From JACDBZ01 sp036262075 (GTDB lineage Bacteria; Chloroflexota; Limnocylindria; QHBO01): 64,000 nt of DNA. Each line of letters opens with the position of its first letter. Positions within the stretch are counted from its first letter, which is position 1. Shown one piece after another: positions 50,415 through 58,443 of the stretch. The stretch spans positions 144,858 through 208,857 of the forward strand of contig DATAJO010000004.1 of NCBI GenBank assembly GCA_036262075.1. The letters are read 5' to 3'. Position numbers and translations under genes: made by a program. The notes under the pieces were generated by a model. It ran no database searches, was not told where the DNA came from, and saw nothing but the letters and a program-made list of their open reading frames with translations.

Positions 50415-51194
50415 CTAGAAGGCGCGCGGGAAGACGGCGAGCAGTCCCCCGTCGCAGACGAGGTCGGCGCCGGTCACGAACGACGCCTCGTCCGAGGCGA
50501 GGAAGAGCGCCGCGTTGGCCTGCTCCGGCGGGCGGCCGAAGCGGCCGAGCGGGATGCCGCCGGGCTTGATGCCACGATCAGGCACGTCGTCGTCCTGGCC
50601 GACCGGGCTGCCGGTCTGGGTCGGGGTCAGGGTGTTGACCCGGATGCCATGCTCGGCGAGGTCGACGGCGGCGGACCGGGTGAGGTTGTTCACGCCCGCC
50701 TTGGCGACGGCGTAGACGAACTTGCCCTTCGCCCCGCGGTGGCCGCTCGTCGAGCCGACGTTGACGATCGAGCCGCCGTTGCCCGCCTCGATCATCGCCC
50801 GTGCGCCGTGCTTGATGCCGAGGAACGCCGAGCGCAGGGTGACGTTCATCACCAGCTCCCACTCCTCGATCGTGGTGTCGAGGATCGGCTTGTTCACCGT
50901 GACCGCCACGTTGTTGACGAGGACGTCGAGCCGGCCGTACCTCTCGACCGCGGTGGCGACCATGCGCGCCACGTCGTCCTCGCGCGTGACGTCGACCACG
51001 ACGGCGATCGCCTCCCCACCGGCGGCGCGGATGCCGTCGACGACGGCCGTCGCCCGGCCGTCGTGGTTGTCGGCAACGACGACCCGGGCACCTTCGGCGG
51101 CGAAGCGCTCGGCCATCGCCCTTCCGATGTTCCGCCCCGCCCCGGTGATGATCGCCACCTTGCCGGCGAGGCGTCCGCCGCTGCCTCCGCTCAT
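50415..51194 (-). CDS. SDR-family dehydrogenase
   Basis: This 259-residue classical short-chain dehydrogenase has the cofactor loop ITGAGRNIGRAMAERFA (about 16-32). LVNNVAVTVNK is followed by the active site: Ser in VGSTSG, and Tyr and Lys in FVYAVAKAGVNN. The C-terminus SFVTGADLVCDGG is typical. The start ATG 51194 overlaps the permease stop as ATGA, so it belongs to the transporter operon. It may oxidise or reduce a carbonyl formed from the imported compound. Confidence 0.9.
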   Translation of the reverse strand: MSGGSGGRLAGKVAIITGAGRNIGRAMAERFAAEGARVVVADNHDGRATAVVDGIRAAGGEAIAVVVDVTREDDVARMVATAVERYGRLDVLVNNVAVTVNKPILDTTIEEWELVMNVTLRSAFLGIKHGARAMIEAGNGGSIVNVGSTSGHRGAKGKFVYAVAKAGVNNLTRSAAVDLAEHGIRVNTLTPTQTGSPVGQDDDVPDRGIKPGGIPLGRFGRPPEQANAALFLASDEASFVTGADLVCDGGLLAVFPRAF

Positions 51195-52024
51195 CGCAGT
51201 CCGCGCTGCGTCTCGGGCAGCCAGCTCGTCGCGCGACGGTCGATGAACATGATCACCCGCACCACGATGAACGCGATGAACAGGGTCAGGACGAGGACCG
51301 CCAGGACGGTCGTCGCGTCGAAGCGGGCGCCGGCCCGCGAGATCACCGCGCCGAGGCCGACGGCGGCGATGAACAGCTCGCCGTTCACCATGCCCTCGAC
51401 GGCGCGGGCGCCCGCCAGGCGGAGGCCGGCCATGATCATCGGCAGTGCCGACGGCAGGATGATGCGCCAGAAGATCTGCCGGTCGTTGGCGCAGTACGAG
51501 CGGCCCATCTCGATCAGCGTGCGCGGCACGGTCTGCACCGCCGACGCCGTGTTGATGATGATGATGAAGACGGTGTAGATGATGATCACGCCGATGATCG
51601 GCTCCGGCCCGAGGCCGAAGATCGAGAACATGATCGGCGCGAACACGAGCGAGGGCGCGGTCAGCAGCGCGTAGACGTAGACGTCCAGCGCCACCTCGAC
51701 CCGCTTGTAGGCGCCCATCAGCAGCCCGACGACGATGCCGACGACGACCGAGATGCTGAACCCGATGGCGAGGTTCTGGAGGCTGCCCATGAGCGGCGGC
51801 AGGATCTCCCCGTTGCCGATCATCTCGAACAGCCGCGCGACGACCGCGCTGAACGGCGGGAAGAAGCGGAAGCCGGCCAGCTGGCCGACGGCCTCCCAGA
51901 AGCCGATGCCGACGAGGAGCGCGATGGTCGTCGGTCCCGCGCCGGTCGCCCAGCTGAGCCCGACCCACGGCGGTCGCGGGTGTCGTTGGCTGACGCGAGG
52001 CGAAACCATGGCGTTGCCGCTCAT
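51191..52024 (-). CDS. NitT/TauT-type ABC permease, second
   Basis: This 277-residue membrane protein has about six helices and is of the BPD_transp_1 family. The coupling loop is EMGRSYCANDRQIFWRIILP, and GARAVEGMVNGELFIAAVGLG follows, as in nitrate/taurine/pyrimidine-precursor importers (SsuC/ThiX/TauC). The N-terminal 30 residues are cytoplasmic and basic. It pairs with the permease at 52879-53721 around a single ATPase gene, an order of permease-ATPase-permease. No strong ribosome site is visible near ATG 52024. Confidence 0.9.
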   Translation of the reverse strand: MSGNAMVSPRVSQRHPRPPWVGLSWATGAGPTTIALLVGIGFWEAVGQLAGFRFFPPFSAVVARLFEMIGNGEILPPLMGSLQNLAIGFSISVVVGIVVGLLMGAYKRVEVALDVYVYALLTAPSLVFAPIMFSIFGLGPEPIIGVIIIYTVFIIIINTASAVQTVPRTLIEMGRSYCANDRQIFWRIILPSALPMIMAGLRLAGARAVEGMVNGELFIAAVGLGAVISRAGARFDATTVLAVLVLTLFIAFIVVRVIMFIDRRATSWLPETQRGLR

Positions 52025-52039
52025 TTCCTCGCCCGTCCC

Positions 52040-52849
52040 CTAGCTCGCCGCCGCCACGCCGCGCGCCTTGCCCACGTCGACCTGCCACTCGCGCAGCCGT
52101 CCCCACAGCTGCTGCGTGATGCGATGCATGTCCGCGGAGCCCTCGACCGTGTCGATGTGCTCGGAGCGGGGACGCGGCATCGGGACCGGCACGATCTCCT
52201 CGATCTTCCCCGGGCGGGCGCTCATGAGGACGACGCGGTCGCCGAGGAGGACGGCCTCCTCCATCGAGTGGGTGATGAACACCACCGTCGTGCGGCGGTG
52301 CTCCCAGATCTGGAGCAGCTCCTCCTGGAGGAGGCGCCGGGTCTGCTCGTCGAGCGCCCCGAACGGCTCGTCCATGAGCAGCACCTGCGGCTCCACGGCC
52401 AGGGCGCGCGCCAGGCCGACGCGCTGCTGCATGCCGCCCGACAGCTCGAACGGCATGGCGGTCTCGAAGCCCTTGAGGCCGACGAGCTCGATGAGCTCGC
52501 GCGCGCGGGGCTCGGCCTGCGATCGGCTGACGCCGCGCAGCTCGAGGCCGAAGGTGACGTTGCGCAGGATCGTGGCCCACGGCATGAGCGCGATGCTCTG
52601 GAACACCATCGCCCGCTCCGGCCCGGGGCCGCGGATCTGCTTGCCGTCGATGAGGATCTCGCCCTCGTCCCACGACACGAGCCCGGCGATACACCGCAGC
52701 AGTGTCGTCTTGCCGCATCCGCTCGGGCCGAGGACGGTGAGGAACTCGTTGTCCTCGATGGTGAGGTTCACGTCCTCGAGCGCCTGGACGCCGGAGCGCC
52801 CGCGGCGTCTCCCCGCGAACGACTTGCTCAGGCCACGGATCTCGATCAC
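52040..52849 (-). CDS. NitT/TauT-type ABC ATPase
   Basis: This 269-residue ATPase has Walker A GPSGCGKTT near residue 42, a Q-loop in MVFQSIALMPWATILRNV, signature LSGGMQQRVGLARALA and Walker B VLLMDEPFGALDEQTR. FITHSMEEAVLLGDRVV completes the nitrate/taurine-type pattern (SsuB/TauB/ThiY partners). The C-terminal 50 residues lie beyond the ABC core and are polar. It lies between two permease genes and ends 15 bases before the second one. Confidence 0.92.
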   Translation of the reverse strand: MIEIRGLSKSFAGRRRGRSGVQALEDVNLTIEDNEFLTVLGPSGCGKTTLLRCIAGLVSWDEGEILIDGKQIRGPGPERAMVFQSIALMPWATILRNVTFGLELRGVSRSQAEPRARELIELVGLKGFETAMPFELSGGMQQRVGLARALAVEPQVLLMDEPFGALDEQTRRLLQEELLQIWEHRRTTVVFITHSMEEAVLLGDRVVLMSARPGKIEEIVPVPMPRPRSEHIDTVEGSADMHRITQQLWGRLREWQVDVGKARGVAAAS

Positions 52850-52878
52850 TCGCTAGCCACCCTTTGCTGGTGTCGGGC

Positions 52879-53721
52879 CTATGACTGTGACAGCGCGCCC
52901 TCGCTCGCCCACGGCACGAGACGGCGCTCGAGCCAGCGGGCGACCGTGATGAGCACGAGCGCCTCGAAGACGACGAAGACGACGACCGCGTACAGCCCCT
53001 CGGCGTTGAACTGGCCGCGGAAGTTGATGATCAGTCCGCCGAGCCCGACCGCGACGAGGAGGAGCTCGATGACGACCATGGCCGTCAGGGATCGGCTGAG
53101 GCCGATGCGGATGCCGGTCATGACCGCCGGCATGGCGCCGGGCAGGAGGATGCGCCACCAGACCGAGCGCTCGGTGGCGCCGAAGCTCTGCGCCATCTCG
53201 ATGAGCGTCGGGTCGACCTGGCGGACGCCGGCGCGGCAGTTCACGATCACCATCGGGATGGCGAACAGGACGACGAGGAGCACGCGCGCTTCGAGGCCGA
53301 AGCCGATCGCCATGATGATGAGCGGGATGATCGCCGCCATCGGCGTCACGAGCAGGATGTTGATGTAGACGTCGGTGAAGGCTTCCGCCGCACGGTATCG
53401 GCCCATGAGCAGGCCGAGCGGGATGCCGGCCAGGATGGTGAACGCGAAGCCGATCACCATCGACTGGTTGCTGACCCAGACGGCCTCCCAGAACTCCGGG
53501 TCGACGAACAGCTCGAAGAAGGCCACGACGGTGCCGTCGAACGTCGGGATCAGCAGCGCGTTCGCGGACACCGCGTACCACTGCCAGATGGCGGCGACGA
53601 TCGCCAGCGTCAGCAGACGCAGGAAGAGCTTGGAGTCGAGCACCCGAGACAGGAAGGGGCGGCCGGCCCTCTGCCGGCCGCCCCCGGTGCCCAGGGGCTG
53701 GACGTCAGCCGCCGAGCTCAT
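52879..53721 (-). CDS. NitT/TauT-type ABC permease, first
   Basis: This 280-residue BPD_transp_1 permease has the coupling loop EMAQSFGATERSVWWRILLPG. SLTAMVVIELLLVAVGLGG follows, and about six helices are seen. The ATG at 53721 overlaps the binding-protein gene by 17 bases. However, the first 25 codons are low-complexity and contain a 12-bp perfect hairpin. A GTG at 53643 (VLDSKLFLRLL) starts right where conserved sequence begins. The true start may therefore be 53643, which would make the hairpin an intercistronic structure. Confidence 0.88.
   Translation of the reverse strand: MSSAADVQPLGTGGGRQRAGRPFLSRVLDSKLFLRLLTLAIVAAIWQWYAVSANALLIPTFDGTVVAFFELFVDPEFWEAVWVSNQSMVIGFAFTILAGIPLGLLMGRYRAAEAFTDVYINILLVTPMAAIIPLIIMAIGFGLEARVLLVVLFAIPMVIVNCRAGVRQVDPTLIEMAQSFGATERSVWWRILLPGAMPAVMTGIRIGLSRSLTAMVVIELLLVAVGLGGLIINFRGQFNAEGLYAVVVFVVFEALVLITVARWLERRLVPWASEGALSQS
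53656..53684 (-). promoter_or_regulatory. Strong 12-bp hairpin after the binding-protein gene
   Basis: GGGGCGGCCGGC (53656-53667) and GCCGGCCGCCCC (53673-53684) are perfect inverted repeats around a 5-base loop. On the minus strand they are followed by TTCCTGT. They lie 21 bases past the binding-protein stop. This could be a partial terminator or mRNA-end protector that favours the binding protein over the rest of the transporter, like the hairpin at 20942-20973. Confidence 0.6.
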
Positions 53722-54793
53722 CCAGCACGTTCTGGAGGTACGACAGGTCCGCGACCTGGTCGGGACTCAGGACCTCCTCGATGTCACCGGTGCCATCGGG
53801 GCCGAAGAAGCCGATCGTGTATTCGACCGCCTCGTCGTCCAGGCCACCGTCGTCGGGGAAGAGGCCCGCGTCGACGTACGCCTGCACGATGGCCTCGGCG
53901 TTCTCACCGGACGCCTCCTCGGGGAGGTACTCGGTGAACAGCTCCATGAGGTAGCCGTCCTCCGAGTTGATCAGCCGGTGCTGCTCGAGGAGCGCCCTGA
54001 TGAGCGCCTCGACTGCGCCCGGGTTCTCCGCCATCCAGTCCGCGTTGCCGTAGACCGAGGTCGGATGCAGGCCGGGCAGGTCGGCGGCGAAGCTCACGAC
54101 GCGCGCGAAGCCACCCTCGTTCTCGAGGATGAGCGCGTCACCGAACTCCACCGGGGACGTATCGATCTGGTCCGCCAGGAGCGCCGCGAGGCGGTTCTGC
54201 GAACCCTCGATGATCAGCGGCTCGTAGGACGCGGCCACGTCCTCCGGGCAGTTGTTGTTGATCCAGTCACGCAGCATCGCGCCGCTGACCGAGCCGGGGC
54301 TGTGGATGGCCACGCGACTGGCGACCACGTCCTCGCAGGACTCGACGCCCTCGCGGGAGTAGACCTGCCACTCGTTCAGGCTGCGGTCGACGATCCAGCG
54401 CACCGGGGCACCCTGCGCGATCGCCGCGAGGGAGCTGTTGTTCGCGCCCGAGCCGAACTGGAACTCGCCCTGGGCCACGCCCTCGGTCACGAGCTCGGAC
54501 TCGGCGATCTCCGGGGTCTCGATCTCGTAGCCCTGCTCGCGCAGGTCGTCGATCGCGGCCAGGAGCGGCACGCTGCCGATGCCGATGGAGGTGAACGCGA
54601 CGGTGAACGGCACCGGTGCCGGCGCCTCCTCCGACGGTGCGGTCGACTCCTCGGCCGGCTCCGACGCCGGAGCCTCCGACGGCTCGTCGGCCTCGGACGG
54701 TGCGGCAGACGAGCCGCCGCCGCCACAGGCCGCGAGCACCAGGAGCAGGACCAGTGGGAGCGCCATGCCACGGAAGATGGTCAAACCCTTCAT
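53705..54793 (-). CDS. NitT/TauT-type substrate-binding lipoprotein
   Basis: This 362-residue protein has a signal peptide with lipobox LAAC at about residue 22, then a long Ser/Glu/Pro/Ala linker (about 27-60). The mature domain resembles SsuA/THI5-like binding proteins: FTSIGIGSVPLLAAIDDL, FGSGANNSSLAAIAQGAP and EGSQNRLAALLADQIDTSP. Ligands of the class include sulfonates, pyrimidine precursors and aromatic carboxylates. It is the first gene of the operon (transporter, SDR and amidohydrolase), downstream of a GTATAC box at 54841. The neighbourhood suggests an N-heterocyclic or imide substrate. Confidence 0.9.
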   Translation of the reverse strand: MKGLTIFRGMALPLVLLLVLAACGGGGSSAAPSEADEPSEAPASEPAEESTAPSEEAPAPVPFTVAFTSIGIGSVPLLAAIDDLREQGYEIETPEIAESELVTEGVAQGEFQFGSGANNSSLAAIAQGAPVRWIVDRSLNEWQVYSREGVESCEDVVASRVAIHSPGSVSGAMLRDWINNNCPEDVAASYEPLIIEGSQNRLAALLADQIDTSPVEFGDALILENEGGFARVVSFAADLPGLHPTSVYGNADWMAENPGAVEALIRALLEQHRLINSEDGYLMELFTEYLPEEASGENAEAIVQAYVDAGLFPDDGGLDDEAVEYTIGFFGPDGTGDIEEVLSPDQVADLSYLQNVLDELGG

Positions 54794-54833
54794 CCCAGGT
54801 GTCTCCTCTCCTCCCCGTTCTGAAGTCCACGCC

Positions 54834-54850
54834 GATGGGTGTATACCATC
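54834..54850. promoter_or_regulatory. GTATAC box before the NitT/TauT-type operon
   Basis: GATGG (54834-54838) and CCATC (54846-54850) form a perfect 5-bp inverted repeat around GTGTATA, and GTATAC lies at 54841-54846. The site is 41 bases upstream of the binding-protein ATG on the minus strand, a suitable place for a repressor. Confidence 0.55.
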
Positions 54851-54894
54851 GCCTACTGGTCAATACCTGACGGGGTTCAGGCGCGAGGATCGAA

Positions 54895-54932
54895 ACGGGC
54901 CGGAGGCCGCCGGAGCGGCCACCGGCCCCCGT
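54895..54932 (-). terminator. Rho-independent terminator after the second amidohydrolase gene
   Basis: On the minus strand, a stem of ACGGG with CCCGT, CCGG with CCGG, and GGCCGC with GCGGCC closes an ordered hairpin around a 4-base loop. It starts two bases after the stop codon and is followed by TTTCG. It ends the molybdenum hydroxylase-UbiD-amidohydrolase operon ahead of the NitT/TauT promoter. Confidence 0.7.
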
Positions 54933-54934
54933 GT

Positions 54935-56347
54935 TCAGCTGGCAGCGCCGACGAGGTCGACGACGCCCTTGCCCTCCTCTGCGAGGGCGTTCGGACGGAC
55001 CATGCGCCCGGCCGGCGTGCCGACGAGCTCGCCGTCCCGGAAGATGATCTGGCCGCGAACGATGGTGGCGACCGGCATGCCCTTCACCGGATCGCCGTCG
55101 AACGGAGTGACGGCGTTCTTGCTGTGGAGCTCCTCGTCCCGGATCACGCCCTCCTTGTTCAGGTCGACGATCGTCAGGTCGCCGTCCGACCCGATCCGGA
55201 TCGCGCCCTTCTGCGGGTACATGTCCCAGGTCTTGGCCGGACCCTCGGAGGTCGCCCGCACGAACTCGCGGAGCGACATGCGGCCGGCGTTGACGCCGTA
55301 GGTCAGGAAGTACGAGACGCTGGTCTCGACGCCGGGGAAGCCGCTGATCGCCGTCCAGATGTCGCCGGTCAGCTTCTCCTCCTTCGTGTGCGGCGAGTGG
55401 TCGGTGGCGATCTGGCTCACGCGGCCGTCACGCAGGCCCTGGAGCAGGTAGTCGCCGTGCCCCTCGTGGCCCCAGCGGACCGGCGGGTTCATCCGGAGCC
55501 GGACGCCCGTCTCGTCCATGTCCTCGGCCTTCTTGAACACGTAGTGCGCGCCGGTCTCGCAGGTGATGTCGACGCCCCTGGCGCGCCACTCCTCGATCAT
55601 GTCGAGGCCGTCGCGCGACGACAGGTGGAAGATGTGGATCTTCGTGCCGCAGTGCCGGGCGTAGAGGCCCATGCGCTGGATCGACTCGACCTCGGCCAGC
55701 GGCGGCCGGGAGTCGACGTGCGCCTGCGGATCGCTGCGGCCCTCTTCCTTGAACTTGCGGATGAGGTGCTGCATGATCTCGTTGTTCTCGGCGTGGAAGC
55801 CGATGCGCAGGCCGGTGGCGGCGATCTCGCGCAGGCCGTCGAGCATCATCCCGTCGTCGGGCGCCGGGATCTTCCCGATCGTCTCGCCCAGGAAGCACTT
55901 GTAGCCGACGACGCCGGCCTCGGCGAGGGAGCGGAGCGCCGGCACGCTGTCCTGGACGAGCAGGCCGATGATGCCGAAGTCGACGTACGACTTCTCCTCG
56001 GCCAGTCGCCGCTTGATCTCGACGCCCTCGACCGTATCGGTCTTCGGGTTCGTGTTCGGCATCTCGACGACGGTGGTCACACCGCCGTATGCCGCGGCGG
56101 TCGACCCCGTCCGCCAGTCCTCCTTGTACTCGAGGCCCGGCTCCCGGAAGTGCACGTGGCCGTCGATGACGCCGGGAAGGACGTGCTTGCCGGTGGCGTC
56201 GTACTCCTCGGCGGCGTCGACGTTCAGCTCGCCCCGTGGCGCGATCGCCACGAACTTGCCGTCGCTGATGGCGATATCGGCCTCGGCCTCGCTTTCGGGC
56301 GTGACCACCGTGCCGTTCCGAACGACGAGGTCAACCTTGTCTACCAT
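54935..56347 (-). CDS. Cyclic amidohydrolase (dihydroorotase/allantoinase/dihydropyrimidinase family), second
   Basis: This 470-residue metal-dependent ring-opening hydrolase has His64 and His66 in IDGHVHFREPG and the likely carboxylated Lys150 in VVGYKCFLG. Further His ligands are in GFHAENNE and HIFHLSS, and Asp is in ATDHSPHTKEEK. The spacing is closest to allantoinase and dihydropyrimidinase. AAGGAG lies five bases before ATG 56347. It follows the UbiD gene by 51 bases and ends in a terminator, so it closes the hydroxylase/decarboxylase operon. A ring-opening step on a reduced N-heterocycle is the natural inference; true allantoinase is the main alternative. Confidence 0.87.
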   Translation of the reverse strand: MVDKVDLVVRNGTVVTPESEAEADIAISDGKFVAIAPRGELNVDAAEEYDATGKHVLPGVIDGHVHFREPGLEYKEDWRTGSTAAAYGGVTTVVEMPNTNPKTDTVEGVEIKRRLAEEKSYVDFGIIGLLVQDSVPALRSLAEAGVVGYKCFLGETIGKIPAPDDGMMLDGLREIAATGLRIGFHAENNEIMQHLIRKFKEEGRSDPQAHVDSRPPLAEVESIQRMGLYARHCGTKIHIFHLSSRDGLDMIEEWRARGVDITCETGAHYVFKKAEDMDETGVRLRMNPPVRWGHEGHGDYLLQGLRDGRVSQIATDHSPHTKEEKLTGDIWTAISGFPGVETSVSYFLTYGVNAGRMSLREFVRATSEGPAKTWDMYPQKGAIRIGSDGDLTIVDLNKEGVIRDEELHSKNAVTPFDGDPVKGMPVATIVRGQIIFRDGELVGTPAGRMVRPNALAEEGKGVVDLVGAAS

Positions 56348-56398
56348 GCTGTCTCCTTGAGTTGATGTGTGCCGCGTTACGCTCGTGGGGCCGAGGCC

Positions 56399-57892
56399 TC
56401 ACGTCCGTGGATCGTCTGCCGTCGAGTCGAGAATCCACCCCCATTGCTCGCGGGTCGCGCGGGACCCGTCCTTGGTGATCACCGGCTCGGCGAAGCGGTC
56501 CTTCCACTCCCACGGCTTCGTCGCGTCGATGAGCAGGCGCGAGTTCAGGCCGCGGAAGTCCGGATGCGTCGCCGGGTTGAGTCGTGAGCTCCAGGCGCGA
56601 TCGATGATCTTCACGTCCCGGATCGGGTCGCAGCGCGTCTGGATGGCCCACATCACGTCGTTCATGTCGTGGATGTCGATGTCCTCGTCGACGACCACGA
56701 CGAGCTTCCCGTCGTAGGCCGATGCGCCGCACTGGCCGGCAACGAGCAGCGCCTGGGTCGCGTGGCCCGGGTACGCCTGCTCGATCGAGACGACGGTCAT
56801 CATCCGGTTCGCCGCCTCCGGCGGCAGCCAGGCGCCGACGACCTTGGGCACGCCGGCCGCGCGCAGCTGCTTCTCGAGGATCGCCGACTTCAGGTAGGCG
56901 AGGAACCGGTTGTCCTCGTGCGGCGGCTTGCCCTGCGGGCAGCCGAGGAGGATCGGGTCGTTGCGGTGGTAGATGGCCGTGATGCGGATGACCGGCGAGT
57001 CGCCGTGGCCGCCGGCGTAGTAGCCCATCCACTCGCCGTACGGGCCCTCGTTGTGCTCGTCCCCGGGCTCGACGAAGCCCTCGATCGCGATCTCCGCGTT
57101 CGCCGGGAACGGGATGCCGGTGTGGCGGCCGCGGACGACGTCGATCGCCTCGCCGCGCACGCCGCCGGCCCAGGCCATCTCGTCCTCGCCGTAGCCGATG
57201 CCCTCGGCGCAGGCGGCCATGAACAGGAGCGGATCGGCGCCGACCACGACGACGATGGGGCACTTCTCACCGCGCTCGAAGTACTTGTTGCGGATGAGCA
57301 GGCCGTGCTTGCCGGGACTGATGTAGATCCCCATCGAGTCCTTCGAGTGGATCTGGTTGCGGTACGTCCCGACGTTGACCCAGTCGGAGTCCGGGTCCTT
57401 CATGATGTTCATCGAGGCGGTGCCGATGAAGCGGCCACCGTCCTTGGGGTGCCACATCGGCGTCGGGAACGCGTACAGGTCGATGTCGTCGCCCTCGAGC
57501 ACGTTCTCGAACACCGGCCCGGTCTCGACCTCGCGCGGCGGGATCGGCTGGAACCCGTCGAGGACGCCGGACCAGAAGGCCTTGAGCCCGTCGTGGGTCC
57601 CCGCCTCCGGCGCGAGGTTGAGGGTGATCGCCTGGCGCGCCGGGTTGCCCGAGCAGTTCACGATCACCCGCCGGCCGGCCGGGTAGCCGGGGATCTCGTC
57701 GAACACGACGCACGGCGAGTTTTCGGCGTGATCGAGCATCTCGGTGATCGCGCCGATCTCCTCCTGCCAGCTCGCGCCCTTGACGACGCGGAGCTCCCCG
57801 GCGGCCGTGGCGCGCTCGATCCACTCGCGGGTGTCGCGCCACGGCGTCGTCCGCGCGATGCCGCCGGTCGGCGGCCGCTGCGTCGCGGTCAC
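56399..57892 (-). CDS. ubiD: UbiD-family prFMN-dependent decarboxylase
   Basis: This 497-residue (de)carboxylase of aromatic or unsaturated acids uses prenylated FMN made by UbiX. NVGTYRNQIHSKDSMGIYIS carries the conserved Arg of the active-site network. PFPANAEIAIEGFVEPGD and NEGPYGEWMGYYAGG supply the conserved Glu residues. It resembles the aromatic-acid decarboxylase branch more than ubiquinone-pathway UbiD. The start is GTG 57892, overlapping the hydroxylase Fe-S subunit stop as GTGA. UbiX is encoded in the same block at 61794. This coupling suggests that the hydroxylated product is the decarboxylation substrate. It could also run as a carboxylase. Confidence 0.93.
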   Translation of the reverse strand: MTATQRPPTGGIARTTPWRDTREWIERATAAGELRVVKGASWQEEIGAITEMLDHAENSPCVVFDEIPGYPAGRRVIVNCSGNPARQAITLNLAPEAGTHDGLKAFWSGVLDGFQPIPPREVETGPVFENVLEGDDIDLYAFPTPMWHPKDGGRFIGTASMNIMKDPDSDWVNVGTYRNQIHSKDSMGIYISPGKHGLLIRNKYFERGEKCPIVVVVGADPLLFMAACAEGIGYGEDEMAWAGGVRGEAIDVVRGRHTGIPFPANAEIAIEGFVEPGDEHNEGPYGEWMGYYAGGHGDSPVIRITAIYHRNDPILLGCPQGKPPHEDNRFLAYLKSAILEKQLRAAGVPKVVGAWLPPEAANRMMTVVSIEQAYPGHATQALLVAGQCGASAYDGKLVVVVDEDIDIHDMNDVMWAIQTRCDPIRDVKIIDRAWSSRLNPATHPDFRGLNSRLLIDATKPWEWKDRFAEPVITKDGSRATREQWGWILDSTADDPRT

Positions 57893-58443
57893 TGCCCGCT
57901 CCCGCCGGTGCGCCGGGCCGCGAGCCGATCGCGCGCGTCGAGCACCGAGTCCATGATCTTCACGTAGCTGCCGCAGCGGCACAGGTTGCCGGCGAGGTAC
58001 TCGCGCGCCTCGTCGGCGGTGACGTCCGGCTTCTCCTCGAGCAGCGCCGTGGTGGCCAGGATGAATCCGGGCGTGCAGTACGAGCACTGGAAGCCGGTGT
58101 GGTCGACGAACGACTGCTGCACGACGTGGAGCTCGCCCTCCGGCGACTCGAGGCCCTCGATGGTCGTGATCTCGTGCCCGACCGCCTGCGGGGCGAGGAG
58201 GAGGCAGCCGCTCACCGGCCTGCCGTCGAGGAGGATGGTGCAGGCGCCGCACATCCCGATCCCGCAGCCCTCGCGCACGCCGTACAGGTTCAGCTCGTCG
58301 CGCAGGACCTGGAGGATGGTGTGGTGCGCCCGCGCCTCGACGCGCTCGGTCCTGCCGTTCACGCGGAGCGTGAGCGTCAGCTTGCCGTCCTCGTCGGTCG
58401 GGAGCGGCGCCGGCCCGTTGGCGCCGTCGGTGGCGAGCGTCAT
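57889..58443 (-). CDS. Molybdenum hydroxylase [2Fe-2S] subunit (CoxS-like), second set
   Basis: This 184-residue subunit has all eight cluster ligands: Cys60, Cys65, Cys68 and Cys80 (GCGIGMCGACTILLDG), and Cys120, Cys123, Cys155 and Cys157 (CSYCTPGF and LCRCGSY). An N-terminal extension of about 20 residues sets it apart from the first set. It starts at ATG 58443, overlapping the large-subunit stop, and its stop overlaps the UbiD start. Operon order here is M-L-S, unlike S-M-L in the first set, so the two clusters are not a recent duplication. Confidence 0.93.
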   Translation of the reverse strand: MTLATDGANGPAPLPTDEDGKLTLTLRVNGRTERVEARAHHTILQVLRDELNLYGVREGCGIGMCGACTILLDGRPVSGCLLLAPQAVGHEITTIEGLESPEGELHVVQQSFVDHTGFQCSYCTPGFILATTALLEEKPDVTADEAREYLAGNLCRCGSYVKIMDSVLDARDRLAARRTGGSGQ

